Positions 1-9,027 of a DNA stretch of 64,000 nucleotides are shown piece by piece. A program made the position numbers and the translations under genes. Every line of letters starts with the position of its first letter. Position 1 is the first letter of the stretch. The notes under the pieces are model-generated. The model saw only the letters and a list, made by a program, of their open reading frames with translations. It was not told the DNA's origin and did no database searches. The DNA is from Mesorhizobium sp. Lineage in GTDB: Bacteria; Pseudomonadota; Alphaproteobacteria; Rhizobiales; Rhizobiaceae. The DNA is taken from contig SAPZ01000014.1 of assembly GCA_004020875.1 (NCBI GenBank), positions 62,001-126,000 on the forward strand, given 5' to 3'.

Positions 1-35
1 GTGGGAACCGGTTTTCGGGTAAGATCATGCTCCAC
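1..35. repeat. Partial rhizobial intergenic palindromic repeat
   Basis: The window begins inside a short repeat that contains GTGGGAACCGGTTTTCGGG followed by an AGATCATGC-type end. The same core, GTGGGAACCGGTTTC, recurs at 9062-9076 within a fuller copy. Elements with this core are common between genes in rhizobial genomes (RIME-like mosaic elements). Only the right part is visible here. Confidence 0.6.
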
Positions 36-79
36 GGAGAAAACAAGGTCTCGTCTCAGACATCGGTAATTGTCTGAAC

Positions 80-841
80 ATGCCGCGTTTTCGGCTCGAT
101 ATCGAATATGACGGCAGCCAGTTCGCCGGCTGGCAGCATCAAGCCGACCAGCCCACGGTGCAGCAGGCGATCGAGCAGGCGATCGAGAAGTTCTGCGGTG
201 AAGGCCTAAGAATACGGGCCGCCGGCCGCACCGATGCCGGCGTGCACGCCACTGCCCAGGTGGCGCATGTCGATCTCGCCAAGGCGTGGTCGGGCGACAA
301 GGTGCGCGACGCGGTGAATGCCCATCTGCAGGCGGCCGGCGCGCGCGTCGCCATCCTGAAAGCGGCGATCGTCCCCGACGATTTCGACGCGCGCTTTTCC
401 GCCACCGGCCGCCACTATCTCTATCGCATCCTCAACCGCCGCGCGCCGGCGGCGCTGGAAAAGGGCAAGGTCTGGTGGGTGCCGAAGCGGCTCGACGCCG
501 ATGCCATGCACGAGGCGGCGAAAGTGCTGCTCGGCAAGCATGACTTCACCACCTTCCGCTCCACCCAGTGCCAGGCCGAAAGCCCGGTCCGCACGCTTGA
601 CCGCCTCGACGTCGGCCGCAATGGCGATTTCATCGAGGTGCGCAGCTCGGCACGCTCCTTCCTGCACAACCAGGTTCGCTCGATGGTGGGCTCCTTGCGG
701 CGCGTCGGTGACGGTTCCTGGGGCGCGGACGATCTCAAGGCGGCGCTCGAAGCGCGCGATCGCGCCGCTTGCGGCCAGGTGGCTCCGTCGGACGGGCTTT
801 TTCTTGTCGGCGTCGATTATCCGGAAGAGAGCCGCACATGA
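80..841 (+). CDS. truA: tRNA pseudouridine(38-40) synthase TruA
   Basis: This enzyme isomerises uridines 38-40 in the anticodon arm of many tRNAs and is cytoplasmic. The protein has 253 residues, close to the usual 250-270. The catalytic aspartate is D52 in the motif AAGRTDAGVHA, and the N-terminal DIEYDGSQFAGWQHQ is the family signature. The C-terminal part carries FLHNQVRSMVGSL, typical of the RNA-binding half. The ATG at 80 has no strong ribosome-binding site but gives the conserved N-terminus. In many rhizobia truA lies next to fmt, def and dapE; dapE is found 4.7 kb to the right on the other strand, so the neighbourhood has been partly rearranged. Confidence 0.97.
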   Translation: MPRFRLDIEYDGSQFAGWQHQADQPTVQQAIEQAIEKFCGEGLRIRAAGRTDAGVHATAQVAHVDLAKAWSGDKVRDAVNAHLQAAGARVAILKAAIVPDDFDARFSATGRHYLYRILNRRAPAALEKGKVWWVPKRLDADAMHEAAKVLLGKHDFTTFRSTQCQAESPVRTLDRLDVGRNGDFIEVRSSARSFLHNQVRSMVGSLRRVGDGSWGADDLKAALEARDRAACGQVAPSDGLFLVGVDYPEESRT

Positions 842-947
842 TCCCGAGCCGTCGGTCCGGAACAGCTTGGCCCTGAGCAGGGCACTCGACGGAAGGCACC
901 AGTCGGCCGAACCAAGCGGGACGCTGGCCATCAGAGGCCCAAGAATG

Positions 948-2552
948 TCATCCCGTCTTCCCGCGCAGGCGGTCGAGCCGCCGCAACAACTCCGTCGGCA
1001 CCTGCTCGGCGGTGCGCGACGCGCCAGCGAAGATCGTGCCGCTGTTGCCGTCCAGCGTGATCACCGCCCCGGGGTCTAGCCATTCCTCGCCGAAACCGAT
1101 CCGCCCGCCGGGTTCGTCGATGCGCATAGCCTCGCAGCCGACAAGACAGACCTTGCCGAGCTGCCGCGCTACCACGGCCGCGTGGGATGTGCGCGCGCCG
1201 TGCCGGGTGAGCAGACCCCGCACGCGGTCGATCAGCGCGACGTCATGCGTCTCGGCGTTCTCTCGTGCCAGGATCGCCGGTTTTCGCGCCGCCTCGGCCG
1301 CCGCCACCTGCTCCTCGTTGAGCGCGACCACGCCGCTGGCGACGCCGCTGGAGGCCGTGGCGGCGTGGCCGAGCGTCGCTGCCGCCGCGCCGTCCTCGGC
1401 CACGATGACGCGCGTGGTCAACGCGGCCGCGTCAAGGCCGGCGGTGCGGTTGCGCGCGGTGTCGCGGTCGATCAGCCCCTCGTCCGCCATGTCGAGAGCG
1501 ATGCGGGCGGCCGCCTGGGGCGTACGCTTGCCTTCGCGGGTCTGCAGCAGGAAGAGCTTCCCGTCCTCGACTGTGAACTCGAAATCCTGCATGTCGCCAA
1601 AATGCCGCTCAAGTGCTTTCGTCGCCTCGACCAGCTCCTCCCAGACGCGCGGAGCGATCGCGGCCAGCCGGTCATGGCCCTGTGCGCTCCGCCGGCCGCT
1701 GACCACGTCCTCGCCCTGCGCGTTGAACAGGAAATCGACCCAAGGGGCGGGATCACCGTCGCTGGGGTTGCGGGTGAAGCCGACGCCGGCTCCGGACAGC
1801 CCGCCCGCATTGCCGAACACCATCCGCTGGACCGTCACCGCCGTGCCCATGCCATGGCTCAATCCGCGCATCTCGCGATAGGCGACCGCCTTGGCGCTCG
1901 ACCAGGAGCGGAACACCGCAGCGATCGCCGCCTGCAACTGCGCGACAGGGTCCTGTGGAAAGGCTTCCTTCGTCAGCCGCCGGTAGGTTTCCAGATGCCG
2001 CTGCGCGAGATCGCGCAGCGCGGCGAAGTCCAGATCGCGCTCATCCTCGCCCATGCGCACCTGGCCGAGATCGGCCTCGAACGCGGCCGCTTCGATACCA
2101 GCCACCACCTCGCCATAGCCGGCTATTAGGCGCTGATAGGCGTCCCAGGCCAGCCGCGGATTGCCGGTCGAACGGATCAGCCCCGGCAGCGTCGCGTCGG
2201 TGAGGCCGATATTGAGCAGTGTCTCCATCATCCCCGGCATCGACGCCGGCGCCCCGGAGCGGACGGACAGGAGGAGCGGCCGGCGCGGATCGCCGAAGCG
2301 TAGTCCGGTCGCGGCTTCGAGCCGCGTCAGCGCATCGCGCCAGAGCGCGGGCGTAACCGCCTCCGGATGGGCGCAGAGGCTGGTGCCCAGCACGAAAGCC
2401 GGCGGCACGTTCAACCCAAGCGCCGCCATCCGTGCGAGATTATAGGCCTTGAAGCCCATCGTCTCGGGCGAGGCCGCCTTGGCGAGCGGCGCGCCGGGCA
2501 CGATGAGGCCAGCAGCCCCTTCAGCCGGAATGCCCATCGATGTGTCGTTCAC
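948..2552 (-). CDS. PEP/pyruvate dikinase-like protein without PEP-binding barrel
   Basis: The protein has 534 residues. It carries the nucleotide-binding domain of pyruvate phosphate dikinase/PEP synthase (MGFKAYNLARMAALGLNVPPAFVLG near residue 32) and the swivelling phosphohistidine domain, with H457 in RTSHAAVVARQLGKV. The C-terminal TIM barrel that binds PEP or pyruvate in full-length enzymes of about 880 residues is absent. It may therefore pass phosphate between ATP and a histidine for another partner, or act on another substrate. The start is GTG at 2552, chosen because an AGGAG lies just upstream and the GTGA overlaps the stop of the PhoU-like gene before it; ATGs further upstream would lie inside that gene. 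The tight coupling suggests the two proteins work together. The family is clear; the exact reaction is not. Confidence 0.85.
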   Translation of the reverse strand: MNDTSMGIPAEGAAGLIVPGAPLAKAASPETMGFKAYNLARMAALGLNVPPAFVLGTSLCAHPEAVTPALWRDALTRLEAATGLRFGDPRRPLLLSVRSGAPASMPGMMETLLNIGLTDATLPGLIRSTGNPRLAWDAYQRLIAGYGEVVAGIEAAAFEADLGQVRMGEDERDLDFAALRDLAQRHLETYRRLTKEAFPQDPVAQLQAAIAAVFRSWSSAKAVAYREMRGLSHGMGTAVTVQRMVFGNAGGLSGAGVGFTRNPSDGDPAPWVDFLFNAQGEDVVSGRRSAQGHDRLAAIAPRVWEELVEATKALERHFGDMQDFEFTVEDGKLFLLQTREGKRTPQAAARIALDMADEGLIDRDTARNRTAGLDAAALTTRVIVAEDGAAAATLGHAATASSGVASGVVALNEEQVAAAEAARKPAILARENAETHDVALIDRVRGLLTRHGARTSHAAVVARQLGKVCLVGCEAMRIDEPGGRIGFGEEWLDPGAVITLDGNSGTIFAGASRTAEQVPTELLRRLDRLRGKTG

Positions 2553-4510
2553 GCCCGCCTCTCCTGATGGTTCGCGCCGACCCGCGTGAACACCAGGCCA
2601 CGCATTGCGTAGCCCGTGCGCAGCAGCGCGTCGGTGGATGCCTCCAGCGCGGCCGCGAAATCGGTGCCGAGGCTGAGCGCGGCGGCGTCCGAGACATGGC
2701 GCACGAACAGCCGCCTGACATCGCGAGTCAGCGCGTCGCACAGCTTCTCGGCATTGACCACCCGCCAGCAGGCGGCCAGGAATTCATCCTGATCCTCGGC
2801 AAGACTCGCTTCGTTGAGCGTGCGCGCAACGGCAAGCGCCTTGACGTGATCCTGTGCCGCGTCGAGCACCTTGTCGGCCAGCCGGCGCAGCGCGGCGCGC
2901 AATTCGTCGTTCCAGCCGTGATGGTTGTGCTCGGCGATCAGCGACAGGACGAAAACGGCCTCCTCGAGCTCGTCCGCCGCATCGTCGGCGCATTCGATCA
3001 GCCGCAGGAAGGGCAGCCAGCGCGCGTTGCCCGCGGCCTGGTCGCGCAGGCGCATCACCAGATGATCGGCCTTGCGCTCCCAGACCTTGGCGCGCTCCGA
3101 GAGCTTTCGCGCCGCCTTGACGTCCGCTTCGTGGCCATGGGCCAGCGCATCGCGTATGCCTTCCGCCAGCGCTTGGCAGAAGGCGGCATGCTCACCGAGC
3201 AAGGCGAATTCGTCCCGGTGGCGGCCGACATGGCGCGACAGAAGCAGCCGGATCTGGTCGGCGACCAGGGCGGCGGTCTGGCCTGCCTGCATGGCATTGG
3301 AGGAAAGGACCAGCGCTTCGGTCAGGAAATCCCGCGCCTCGGCTTCGCCCAGCACGCCGTCCAGCCGGTCGCCGACGCGAAAGTGGTCCGGCGACAGCGC
3401 TTCCATCGCGTCGAAGACCAGTTGCTCGGCCCCGGCCATGAGCCAGCCCATGTGGCCTGCCTCGCGATGGGCAGTCTCGGTCAGCACCGCGACGGAAAGC
3501 GGCTTGGCCACCAGCCGGTTCAACCGCTTGCGCGCCCGGTTCCAGTCGATCAGGAAGACGATGCGCGAGCCCAGCCCCTCAAGCACCGCGTCCGCCGCAC
3601 CGAGATCGGCGCAATCGAAACGGGCTGTGCCGACGACATAGTCGACGCCTGCGTTCAGCCCGGCATGGCGCCGCGCGCCGACGCCCGACCATTGCGCTCC
3701 GATTTCCGCCAGCGATTCCTGGAAGAAAGCGAAACGCCGCTCGTGCAGGTCCGAATAGGTGAGCGTTATCGAAAGGCCTTCCATCTGGATCACCAGCACA
3801 TGCGCGTCGTTGGTGCCGATGTCATTCTGGATGAGCAGCCGCGCTCCGTCCCGGGTCGCCGCGGTGTCGAGGCCAGGATGGTCGAATTTGAGCTTCCGCG
3901 TGCGGTTCAGCCCGCGCATGAACGCGGCGACCCGGGGGCGGTCGCCGGCATCGAGCTGCCAGACATGGGCGCCGTCGACAGTGTCGTCGGACATCTCGGC
4001 CGCCATCCGGTTCAGGCTCTTGTGCAGATCCATTACCAGAATGTGGAATGTATTGTCCTCACCGCGCCTGCCGCCGGTCAGCGCGACCATCTGGGCGTCG
4101 TCGAGCACGCCCGCGTTCAATCGGTCCAGCCAATCGCACCAGTGGTCGACTCGCGCCATCAGCGCCAGGTGGGCGGCATTCGCACTGCCCTCCAGCGGGC
4201 GCGCCATAAGGCGGATGTCGTCGCCGAGCAGCTTGCCCAGTCGAGGCAGCTCGGGAAGATGCAGGTTCCCGCCCTCCGACCAGGCCGCTTCCTGCATCTC
4301 CAGCATCCAGGGCGCGTTAACATGCGCGGCGGCATAATCGCGGCGCAGATCGGCCAGCGGCGCCGCGCCGTCGGTGGCATGGGCAGCGGCGGCCTGCAGT
4401 GCGGTCAGCGCGAATTTCAACCGGTCATTGGCCGCGAGCGCGCCCTTTATCCGGCCCGGCAGGAGCAGTTTCGATTGACCGAGCGCGGCGACGACATCCA
4501 CCTTTTCCAT
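2549..4510 (-). CDS. PhoU/DUF47-like protein coupled to dikinase-like protein
   Basis: The protein has 653 residues, is soluble, and is mostly predicted helical. The last roughly 250 residues look like PhoU/DUF47-type helical bundles (stretches such as ALVLSSNAMQAGQTAALVADQI and LIECADDAADELEEAVF), which in relatives regulate phosphate transport. The first 350 or so residues are not assigned to any family I recognise. They include a region of mixed alpha/beta look (ARLLIQNDIGTNDAHVLVIQMEGL). The gene ends in TGA overlapping the GTG of the dikinase-like gene by four bases, which indicates translational coupling. A perfect 16-bp palindrome lies 115 bp upstream of its start. A role in phosphate or phosphotransfer control is inferred from domain and partner only. 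Confidence 0.7.
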   Translation of the reverse strand: MEKVDVVAALGQSKLLLPGRIKGALAANDRLKFALTALQAAAAHATDGAAPLADLRRDYAAAHVNAPWMLEMQEAAWSEGGNLHLPELPRLGKLLGDDIRLMARPLEGSANAAHLALMARVDHWCDWLDRLNAGVLDDAQMVALTGGRRGEDNTFHILVMDLHKSLNRMAAEMSDDTVDGAHVWQLDAGDRPRVAAFMRGLNRTRKLKFDHPGLDTAATRDGARLLIQNDIGTNDAHVLVIQMEGLSITLTYSDLHERRFAFFQESLAEIGAQWSGVGARRHAGLNAGVDYVVGTARFDCADLGAADAVLEGLGSRIVFLIDWNRARKRLNRLVAKPLSVAVLTETAHREAGHMGWLMAGAEQLVFDAMEALSPDHFRVGDRLDGVLGEAEARDFLTEALVLSSNAMQAGQTAALVADQIRLLLSRHVGRHRDEFALLGEHAAFCQALAEGIRDALAHGHEADVKAARKLSERAKVWERKADHLVMRLRDQAAGNARWLPFLRLIECADDAADELEEAVFVLSLIAEHNHHGWNDELRAALRRLADKVLDAAQDHVKALAVARTLNEASLAEDQDEFLAACWRVVNAEKLCDALTRDVRRLFVRHVSDAAALSLGTDFAAALEASTDALLRTGYAMRGLVFTRVGANHQERRA

Positions 4511-4929
4511 TTGTCAGCCATCCATCCTGTCGTGAAGCTTTGCGGTCTCGTTCATTGCCGGTTCGTCCTTTTCCGAAATGTCTCCGAAATCATAAGCCGA
4601 CTTATGAAAAGACATCGAAGAATTGTGACAATCTTGTCACGATGAATCTACTCCGGGACCAAGGCTCGACCATTGATCCGGCGCAAAACACCCGAAAGAG
4701 GATTGTCCGGCGCGCGATTGCTCGCGAAAGAAGCTGCGATGATGAATATCGCCCGGGGTCAATGCCCTTCGGATCATCCGGTCGGATTTGTGAAGGGAAC
4801 TGCTGATACGATCCGGGGCAGGCGGCGGCGCCAGGACAGGATCGCAGGAGCGCGATAAGCTCCTGTCTCTCAGATCTGATGCAATTCCGGCCGGAAGGCT
4901 ACGGCGAAGGCGCGCCGAACTTCATTGAT
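4511..4929. other. Intergenic region of 419 bp without a gene
   Basis: I see no convincing coding frame here. The part near 4510 is the leader of the PhoU-like gene and contains the palindrome at 4625-4640. The part near 4850-4925 is downstream of the membrane-protein gene. It includes GCAATTCCGGCCGGAAG at 4882-4898, which resembles the GCAATTCCGGACGGAAAACC core of the rhizobial repeats seen at 45251 and 60185, so it may be a decayed copy. Confidence 0.5.
4625..4640. promoter_or_regulatory. Perfect palindrome upstream of PhoU-like/dikinase operon
   Basis: The sequence GTGACAATCTTGTCAC is a perfect inverted repeat with 7-bp arms and a 2-bp centre, 115 bp upstream of the start at 4510. Its size and symmetry fit a binding site for a dimeric regulator. 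The regulator is unknown, and the site does not match the Pho box consensus (direct CTGTCAT-type repeats). Confidence 0.4.
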
Positions 4930-5535
4930 CTAGGTTCCGGCGTCGCTGGGTATGTCGATGCCGAGCAGAGCCTGCAGCCCGAACAGGACGAGCAGAGAGG
5001 CGACGAACATGCCGACAAAGACGGCAGTGCCCACGGCGGCGCCCTTGCCGATCGACGCATTGGTCATGCGCCATGTCAGCAGTGCCGACAGCGCGAACAG
5101 GAACAGCGAGACAAGGCTGCTGATCTCGCTGGTGGAGGGCAGGAACAGCCTGAGCAGCGCCGAGGGCAGCATGAGCCAGGCGATGATCGCCGACGCCCAG
5201 TTGGAGGCAACGACATAGTGGACGAAGCGGCCGCCGATGCCGGCGCGCGGCGCAATCAGCGCCAGCGCCACCAGCGGCAGCACCCAGGAGCCGATATCCA
5301 CCGCCGCCAGCCGGATCAACATCGAGAACCGCCCGGCAAAGGCATCCGGATCGCTGATCTCATTGGCGATCCCGACCCAGCCCACGATCAGCGCCGGCGC
5401 TGCCACGATGATGGCGAAGAAGGAATTCCAAAAACCGTCCGCCGAAAGGTCGAGCAGGCGCAGGCCGTCGGCCTTGCCGAACATCAGCCGCCAGGCGCCG
5501 GCCAGCGAAGCATAGGTTTCGTCCGCCGAAAGCAT
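4930..5535 (-). CDS. Integral membrane protein downstream of dapE
   Basis: A protein of 201 residues with about five hydrophobic segments (for example FFAIIVAAPALIVGWVGIA, LPLVALALIAP, ALLRLFLPSTSEISSLVSLFLFALSAL broken by a short loop, and AVGTAVFVGMFVASLLVLFGL). I do not recognise a named family. The start is the ATG at 5535, two bases after the dapE stop, so the two are almost certainly one transcript. The same frame stays open further upstream inside dapE, but that part is a shadow. It may be a conserved companion of dapE in rhizobia; no function is evident. Confidence 0.85.
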   Translation of the reverse strand: MLSADETYASLAGAWRLMFGKADGLRLLDLSADGFWNSFFAIIVAAPALIVGWVGIANEISDPDAFAGRFSMLIRLAAVDIGSWVLPLVALALIAPRAGIGGRFVHYVVASNWASAIIAWLMLPSALLRLFLPSTSEISSLVSLFLFALSALLTWRMTNASIGKGAAVGTAVFVGMFVASLLVLFGLQALLGIDIPSDAGT

Positions 5536-5537
5536 GG

Positions 5538-6737
5538 TCACGAAACGCCTTTTTTGAACCAGTCGTCGATGAAGCGTTCGTAGATTTGGGTCAGCGTCTC
5601 CAGATCGGCAAGCGCGACGCGCTCGTCGACCATATGCATGGTCTTGCCGATCAGCCCGAACTCGACCACCGGGCAGTAATCCTTGATGAAGCGGGCGTCG
5701 GACGTGCCGCCGGACGTGGAAAGCGCCGGCGTCTTGCCGACCACAGCCTTGACCGAGCGGCCCAGCGTATCGATCAGCCTGTCGTCGCGGGTGAGGAAGA
5801 CATGGCTCGGCCGGTCGCGCCAGACAAGCTCGTAGTCGACGGGCGTCTTCTTGCCCGGCCGGTATTTCTTGCGCCCCGCCGCCTGGTCGAGCCGGTTGTG
5901 GATCTCGGCCTGCACCGATTCCGCGTCCCAGGTGTCGTTGAAGCGGATGTTGAACGTCGCCGTCGCCCTGGCCGGGATGACATTGGTCGCCGGATTGCCG
6001 ACATCGATCGACGTCACTTCGAGATTGGTCGGCTGGAAATCCTTCGTCCCCTTGTCGAAAACGGGATGCAGCAGAGCGTCGACCAGGCTCATCAGCCCGC
6101 GTACCGGGTTGTCGGCAAGCTGCGGGTAGGCGGCGTGGCCCTGGCGTCCGTTGACGATCACGCTGCCAGACAGCGATCCACGCCGTCCGATCTTGATCAT
6201 GTCGCCCAGCGTGTCCGGATTGGTCGGCTCGCCGACGAGCGATGCGTCCCACTTCTCGCCCTTGGCCGCCGCCCATTCGAGCAGCTTGGCGGTGCCGTTG
6301 ATCGCCGGCCCCTCCTCGTCGCCGGTGATGAGCAGCGAGACCGAGCCTTTCGGGCCGCCGTTTTTCTCCACGTGGCGAGCCACCGCGGCGATGAAGCAGG
6401 CGATGCCGCCCTTCATGTCGACGGCGCCCCGGCCATACATCTCGCCATTGGCGATTTCGGCGGCGAAGGGCGGATGGGTCCAGGCCGATTCGTCCCCCGC
6501 CGGCACTACATCCGTATGGCCGGCAAACATCAGATGCGGGCCGTTGCCCGAGCGCCGTGCATAGAGGTTTTCGATGTCCGGCGTGCCGTCTTCCGAGAAG
6601 ACCGGTCGCTCGACCGAGAAGCCGAGCGGCTTCAGCATGTCCTCCAGTGCGGCAAGCGCCCCACCTTCTGCGGGTGTAACGGACGGACAGCGGATCAGGG
6701 CAGCAAGATTCGCGGCGGGATCGGTCGGCAATGTCAT
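5538..6737 (-). CDS. dapE: Succinyl-diaminopimelate desuccinylase DapE
   Basis: This enzyme removes succinate from N-succinyl-LL-diaminopimelate in the lysine and peptidoglycan precursor pathway, in the cytoplasm with two zinc ions. The protein has 399 residues against about 375 in E. coli. Visible active-site residues are H74 (MFAGHTDVVPAG), the bridging D107 (GRGAVDMKGG), the general base in DEE 140-142 and E170 (SLVGEPT). The STSGGTSDARFI motif of the family is also present. The ATG at 6737 is chosen because it gives the usual N-terminus MTLPTDP...LIRCPSVTP. A GTG at 6773 would add 12 residues. DapD of the same pathway lies at 9155-10009 on the same strand. Confidence 0.95.
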   Translation of the reverse strand: MTLPTDPAANLAALIRCPSVTPAEGGALAALEDMLKPLGFSVERPVFSEDGTPDIENLYARRSGNGPHLMFAGHTDVVPAGDESAWTHPPFAAEIANGEMYGRGAVDMKGGIACFIAAVARHVEKNGGPKGSVSLLITGDEEGPAINGTAKLLEWAAAKGEKWDASLVGEPTNPDTLGDMIKIGRRGSLSGSVIVNGRQGHAAYPQLADNPVRGLMSLVDALLHPVFDKGTKDFQPTNLEVTSIDVGNPATNVIPARATATFNIRFNDTWDAESVQAEIHNRLDQAAGRKKYRPGKKTPVDYELVWRDRPSHVFLTRDDRLIDTLGRSVKAVVGKTPALSTSGGTSDARFIKDYCPVVEFGLIGKTMHMVDERVALADLETLTQIYERFIDDWFKKGVS

Positions 6738-6907
6738 GGGCAAAGCGATAATCGAAAGCGTTTGTCGTGTCACGGTGGCAGATGATCGCCGGTCATGCCG
6801 CCGACAATATGGTTTTCATGACGTATAAATGCACGTTGCCCTGGAAGCATATGGGGCGGTTCCGGGAATACGACATGCATCGAAGCAGACCACGCGAGGA
6901 AAAATGC

Positions 6908-7972
6908 ATGGCCAGTGAAGCAAGCACCATCGCGATTGCCGGCGCCGGCAGCATCGGCTGCTATGTCGGCGGCTGCCTGGCGCTCGCCGGACGCAAGGTC
7001 GTCTTCCTCGGCCGCGGCCGCCTCGTCGAGCCCATGCGCCAGGGCGGATTGCGGATCAGCGATCTTGATGGCCGCGACCGCCGCATCGAGGCGCAAGCGA
7101 TTGCGGCCTCCGACGATCCGGCGATGGCGCTGCGCGACGCGGATATCGTCCTGGTGACGGTGAAGAGCGGCGCGACTGCAGAGATGGCGAAAGTGATCGC
7201 CGCCCATGGGCGCCCGGATGCCGTGGTGGTCAGCCTGCAGAACGGCGTCGACAATGCCGACCGGCTGCGTTCCGTGCTCCCTGGACGGCAGGTGTTGACC
7301 GGCATGGTGATGTTCAACGTTGTCCTGTCACCCGATGGCGACGCGCCGCTGCGTGCGCATCGCGCCAGCCAGGGCGAGATGATGATCGATGCCGGCATCG
7401 ACGGCCTTGCCGATCTGCTCAATGTCGACGGGTTTGCTGTCGAGGCGCGCGCCGACATGAAGGCGGTGCAGTGGAGCAAATTGCTGATGAACCTCAACAA
7501 TGCACTGGTGGCGCTCTCTGACCTGCCGCTGGCGAGGCAACTGGCCGACCGGAGCTGGCGCGTGATCCTGGCCGCCCAGATCGACGAAGCGCTCGCCGCG
7601 ATCAGGGCGGCGGGCATCGTGCCGGCGCGCATCACGGGCCTGCCGCCAGCGCTGCTGCCGAAAGTGCTGCGGCTGCCCGACTGGCTGTTCGGCCTCCTGG
7701 CGCGCCACATGCTTGCGATCGATCCCGAAGCTCGCTCGTCGATGTGGGACGATCTCAAACGGGGCCGCCAGACCGAGATCGATGAGCTGCAGGGCGCGGT
7801 CATTCGTCTGGCCAGGCAGGCCGGCATCCCTACGCCGATGAACGAACGAGTCGCGGCTCTGGTCCGTCAGGCTGAAACGGAAGGGCGCGGCCCGCCCGGG
7901 CTGGGGCCGGAAGCGGTTAAGGGCACATCCAGGGAGGGAAATTGCTCTAGCGGCGGCCCTCGATCAGCGTGA
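6908..7972 (+). CDS. 2-dehydropantoate 2-reductase family protein
   Basis: The protein has 354 residues. The N-terminus carries the Rossmann NADPH-binding motif AGAGSIGCYVGG, and VVVSLQNGVDNADRL and MKAVQWSKLLMNLNNAL match the ketopantoate reductase (PanE/ApbA) family. It would reduce 2-dehydropantoate to pantoate for coenzyme A synthesis, but rhizobia often carry several paralogues and a second one lies at 59192-60157, so the substrate is uncertain. The start at 6908 follows GAGGAAA; the longer frame upstream lacks a site. The last 26 bases overlap the convergent gene at 7947-8648. Confidence 0.85.
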   Translation: MASEASTIAIAGAGSIGCYVGGCLALAGRKVVFLGRGRLVEPMRQGGLRISDLDGRDRRIEAQAIAASDDPAMALRDADIVLVTVKSGATAEMAKVIAAHGRPDAVVVSLQNGVDNADRLRSVLPGRQVLTGMVMFNVVLSPDGDAPLRAHRASQGEMMIDAGIDGLADLLNVDGFAVEARADMKAVQWSKLLMNLNNALVALSDLPLARQLADRSWRVILAAQIDEALAAIRAAGIVPARITGLPPALLPKVLRLPDWLFGLLARHMLAIDPEARSSMWDDLKRGRQTEIDELQGAVIRLARQAGIPTPMNERVAALVRQAETEGRGPPGLGPEAVKGTSREGNCSSGGPRSA

Positions 7973-8648
7973 TCTTCTGCCAGATCTTGCGAGAGAGGTT
8001 GGAGCTCAGGTTCTCGATGTCATTGACCCCGTCAATGACGACATCGTCATTGACCGACTGCGCGAACAGCGCCGCGACCTTGCCGGTGATCGACAGCATC
8101 TCCGAGCAATAGTCGAGATAGCGCGCAAGGTCCGCGGCGTTGGTAAGGCGGGCGGGCGAGTGCGCGGTCGGCCTGAACTCGGCTGATAGCGCCGCCGGGT
8201 CCTTGGTCAGCTGATGCATGTCGATGACATGGATCAGCGAGCGCAGCCCGTGCAACTGGCGGAAGACCTTCTTGCGCTTGATGCGCTCCTCGGTGCGGAC
8301 CAGCGCCAGCAGCCCGAGCACGGCCAGGATGACGGTGTTGATGGTCGCTTCGATGCCTTGCATCGACTGCACGGCGTCATCGGCGCCCGAGATGCGGTCG
8401 AGCGGCAGGATCGTGCCGACAAACAGGAACACCGCCACGCCGGCGATGAAGGCCGCAATGATAACGCCGCGCAGCCACCAGATCGGCGTCTCCAGTTCCC
8501 TGGCCGCCCCGGCGAGGTCCCGTGACAGCGACACCAGTTCGGCGGCGACGCCGCGCAGGCCGGCATCTGGAAAACGCTCGCCGATCCGCTCCTCCAGCCT
8601 TTCGGCCGTTTCGATGATCAGTTGCGGATCAAGCGCGCGGTAGCGCAT
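7947..8648 (-). CDS. Hypothetical membrane protein, two transmembrane segments
   Basis: A protein of 233 residues. Two adjacent hydrophobic segments lie near residues 58-80 (GVIIAAFIAGVAVFLFVGTI) and 105-120 (INTVILAVLGLLALV), with a charged linker ERIKRKKVFRQL after them. Both flanks are soluble and helical. I do not recognise the family. It sits seven bases downstream of the DUF805 gene and so probably shares its transcript. Its 3' end overlaps the convergent pantoate-reductase-like gene by 26 bases. Confidence 0.75.
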   Translation of the reverse strand: MRYRALDPQLIIETAERLEERIGERFPDAGLRGVAAELVSLSRDLAGAARELETPIWWLRGVIIAAFIAGVAVFLFVGTILPLDRISGADDAVQSMQGIEATINTVILAVLGLLALVRTEERIKRKKVFRQLHGLRSLIHVIDMHQLTKDPAALSAEFRPTAHSPARLTNAADLARYLDYCSEMLSITGKVAALFAQSVNDDVVIDGVNDIENLSSNLSRKIWQKITLIEGRR

Positions 8649-8655
8649 GACGGCC

Positions 8656-9027
8656 TCACGAATCGGCCGGCGCGTTGGTGCGCCTGCCGTAGCGGTTCGG
8701 TCCGGGATCGCTGCGGAAACAGGAGAGGATGATCAGCAGGATGGGACCGATGATGAGCGAGATCAGCGCAAAATAGGTCGGTTTGCCGAAATCATGGAAG
8801 CGCTTTGCCGTCACCGCGAAGGTGGCCCAGGCCGAGATCAGCAGCACGCCCCAGCAGATCATGGCCCAGTTCTGGCTGGCGCTGGTGTTCAACTCCACCC
8901 GCGCGAACTGGTAGAACGGAAAAAACTGGACGAGCACCAGCAAGACGCCGGCCAGCGCATAGGCGACCGGGCTCAGCCGCCCCGAAAGGCTGAAGAACAG
9001 CCAGAGGAATTGCGATCTTTCAGACAA
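8656..9027 (-). CDS. DUF805 family membrane protein
   Basis: A protein of 123 residues with the DUF805 features: an SGRLSPVAYA motif near the N-terminus, four hydrophobic segments, and the family motif AKRFHDFGKP in the third quarter. The function of the family is unknown. The only in-frame start upstream of the conserved part is TTG at 9027. That start lies in sequence (GCGATCTTTCAGA, 9012-9024) repeated in inverted form at 9124-9136 in the neighbouring intergenic repeat. The first codons may therefore derive from a repeat, and the start is uncertain. Confidence 0.8.
   Translation of the reverse strand: MSERSQFLWLFFSLSGRLSPVAYALAGVLLVLVQFFPFYQFARVELNTSASQNWAMICWGVLLISAWATFAVTAKRFHDFGKPTYFALISLIIGPILLIILSCFRSDPGPNRYGRRTNAPADS

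Noticed and set aside
2540..4645. A long open frame of 701 codons on the plus strand
   Set aside because: It lies antisense to the PhoU-like gene and has the biased, repetitive composition typical of shadows in GC-rich DNA. No family motif or ribosome-binding site supports it.
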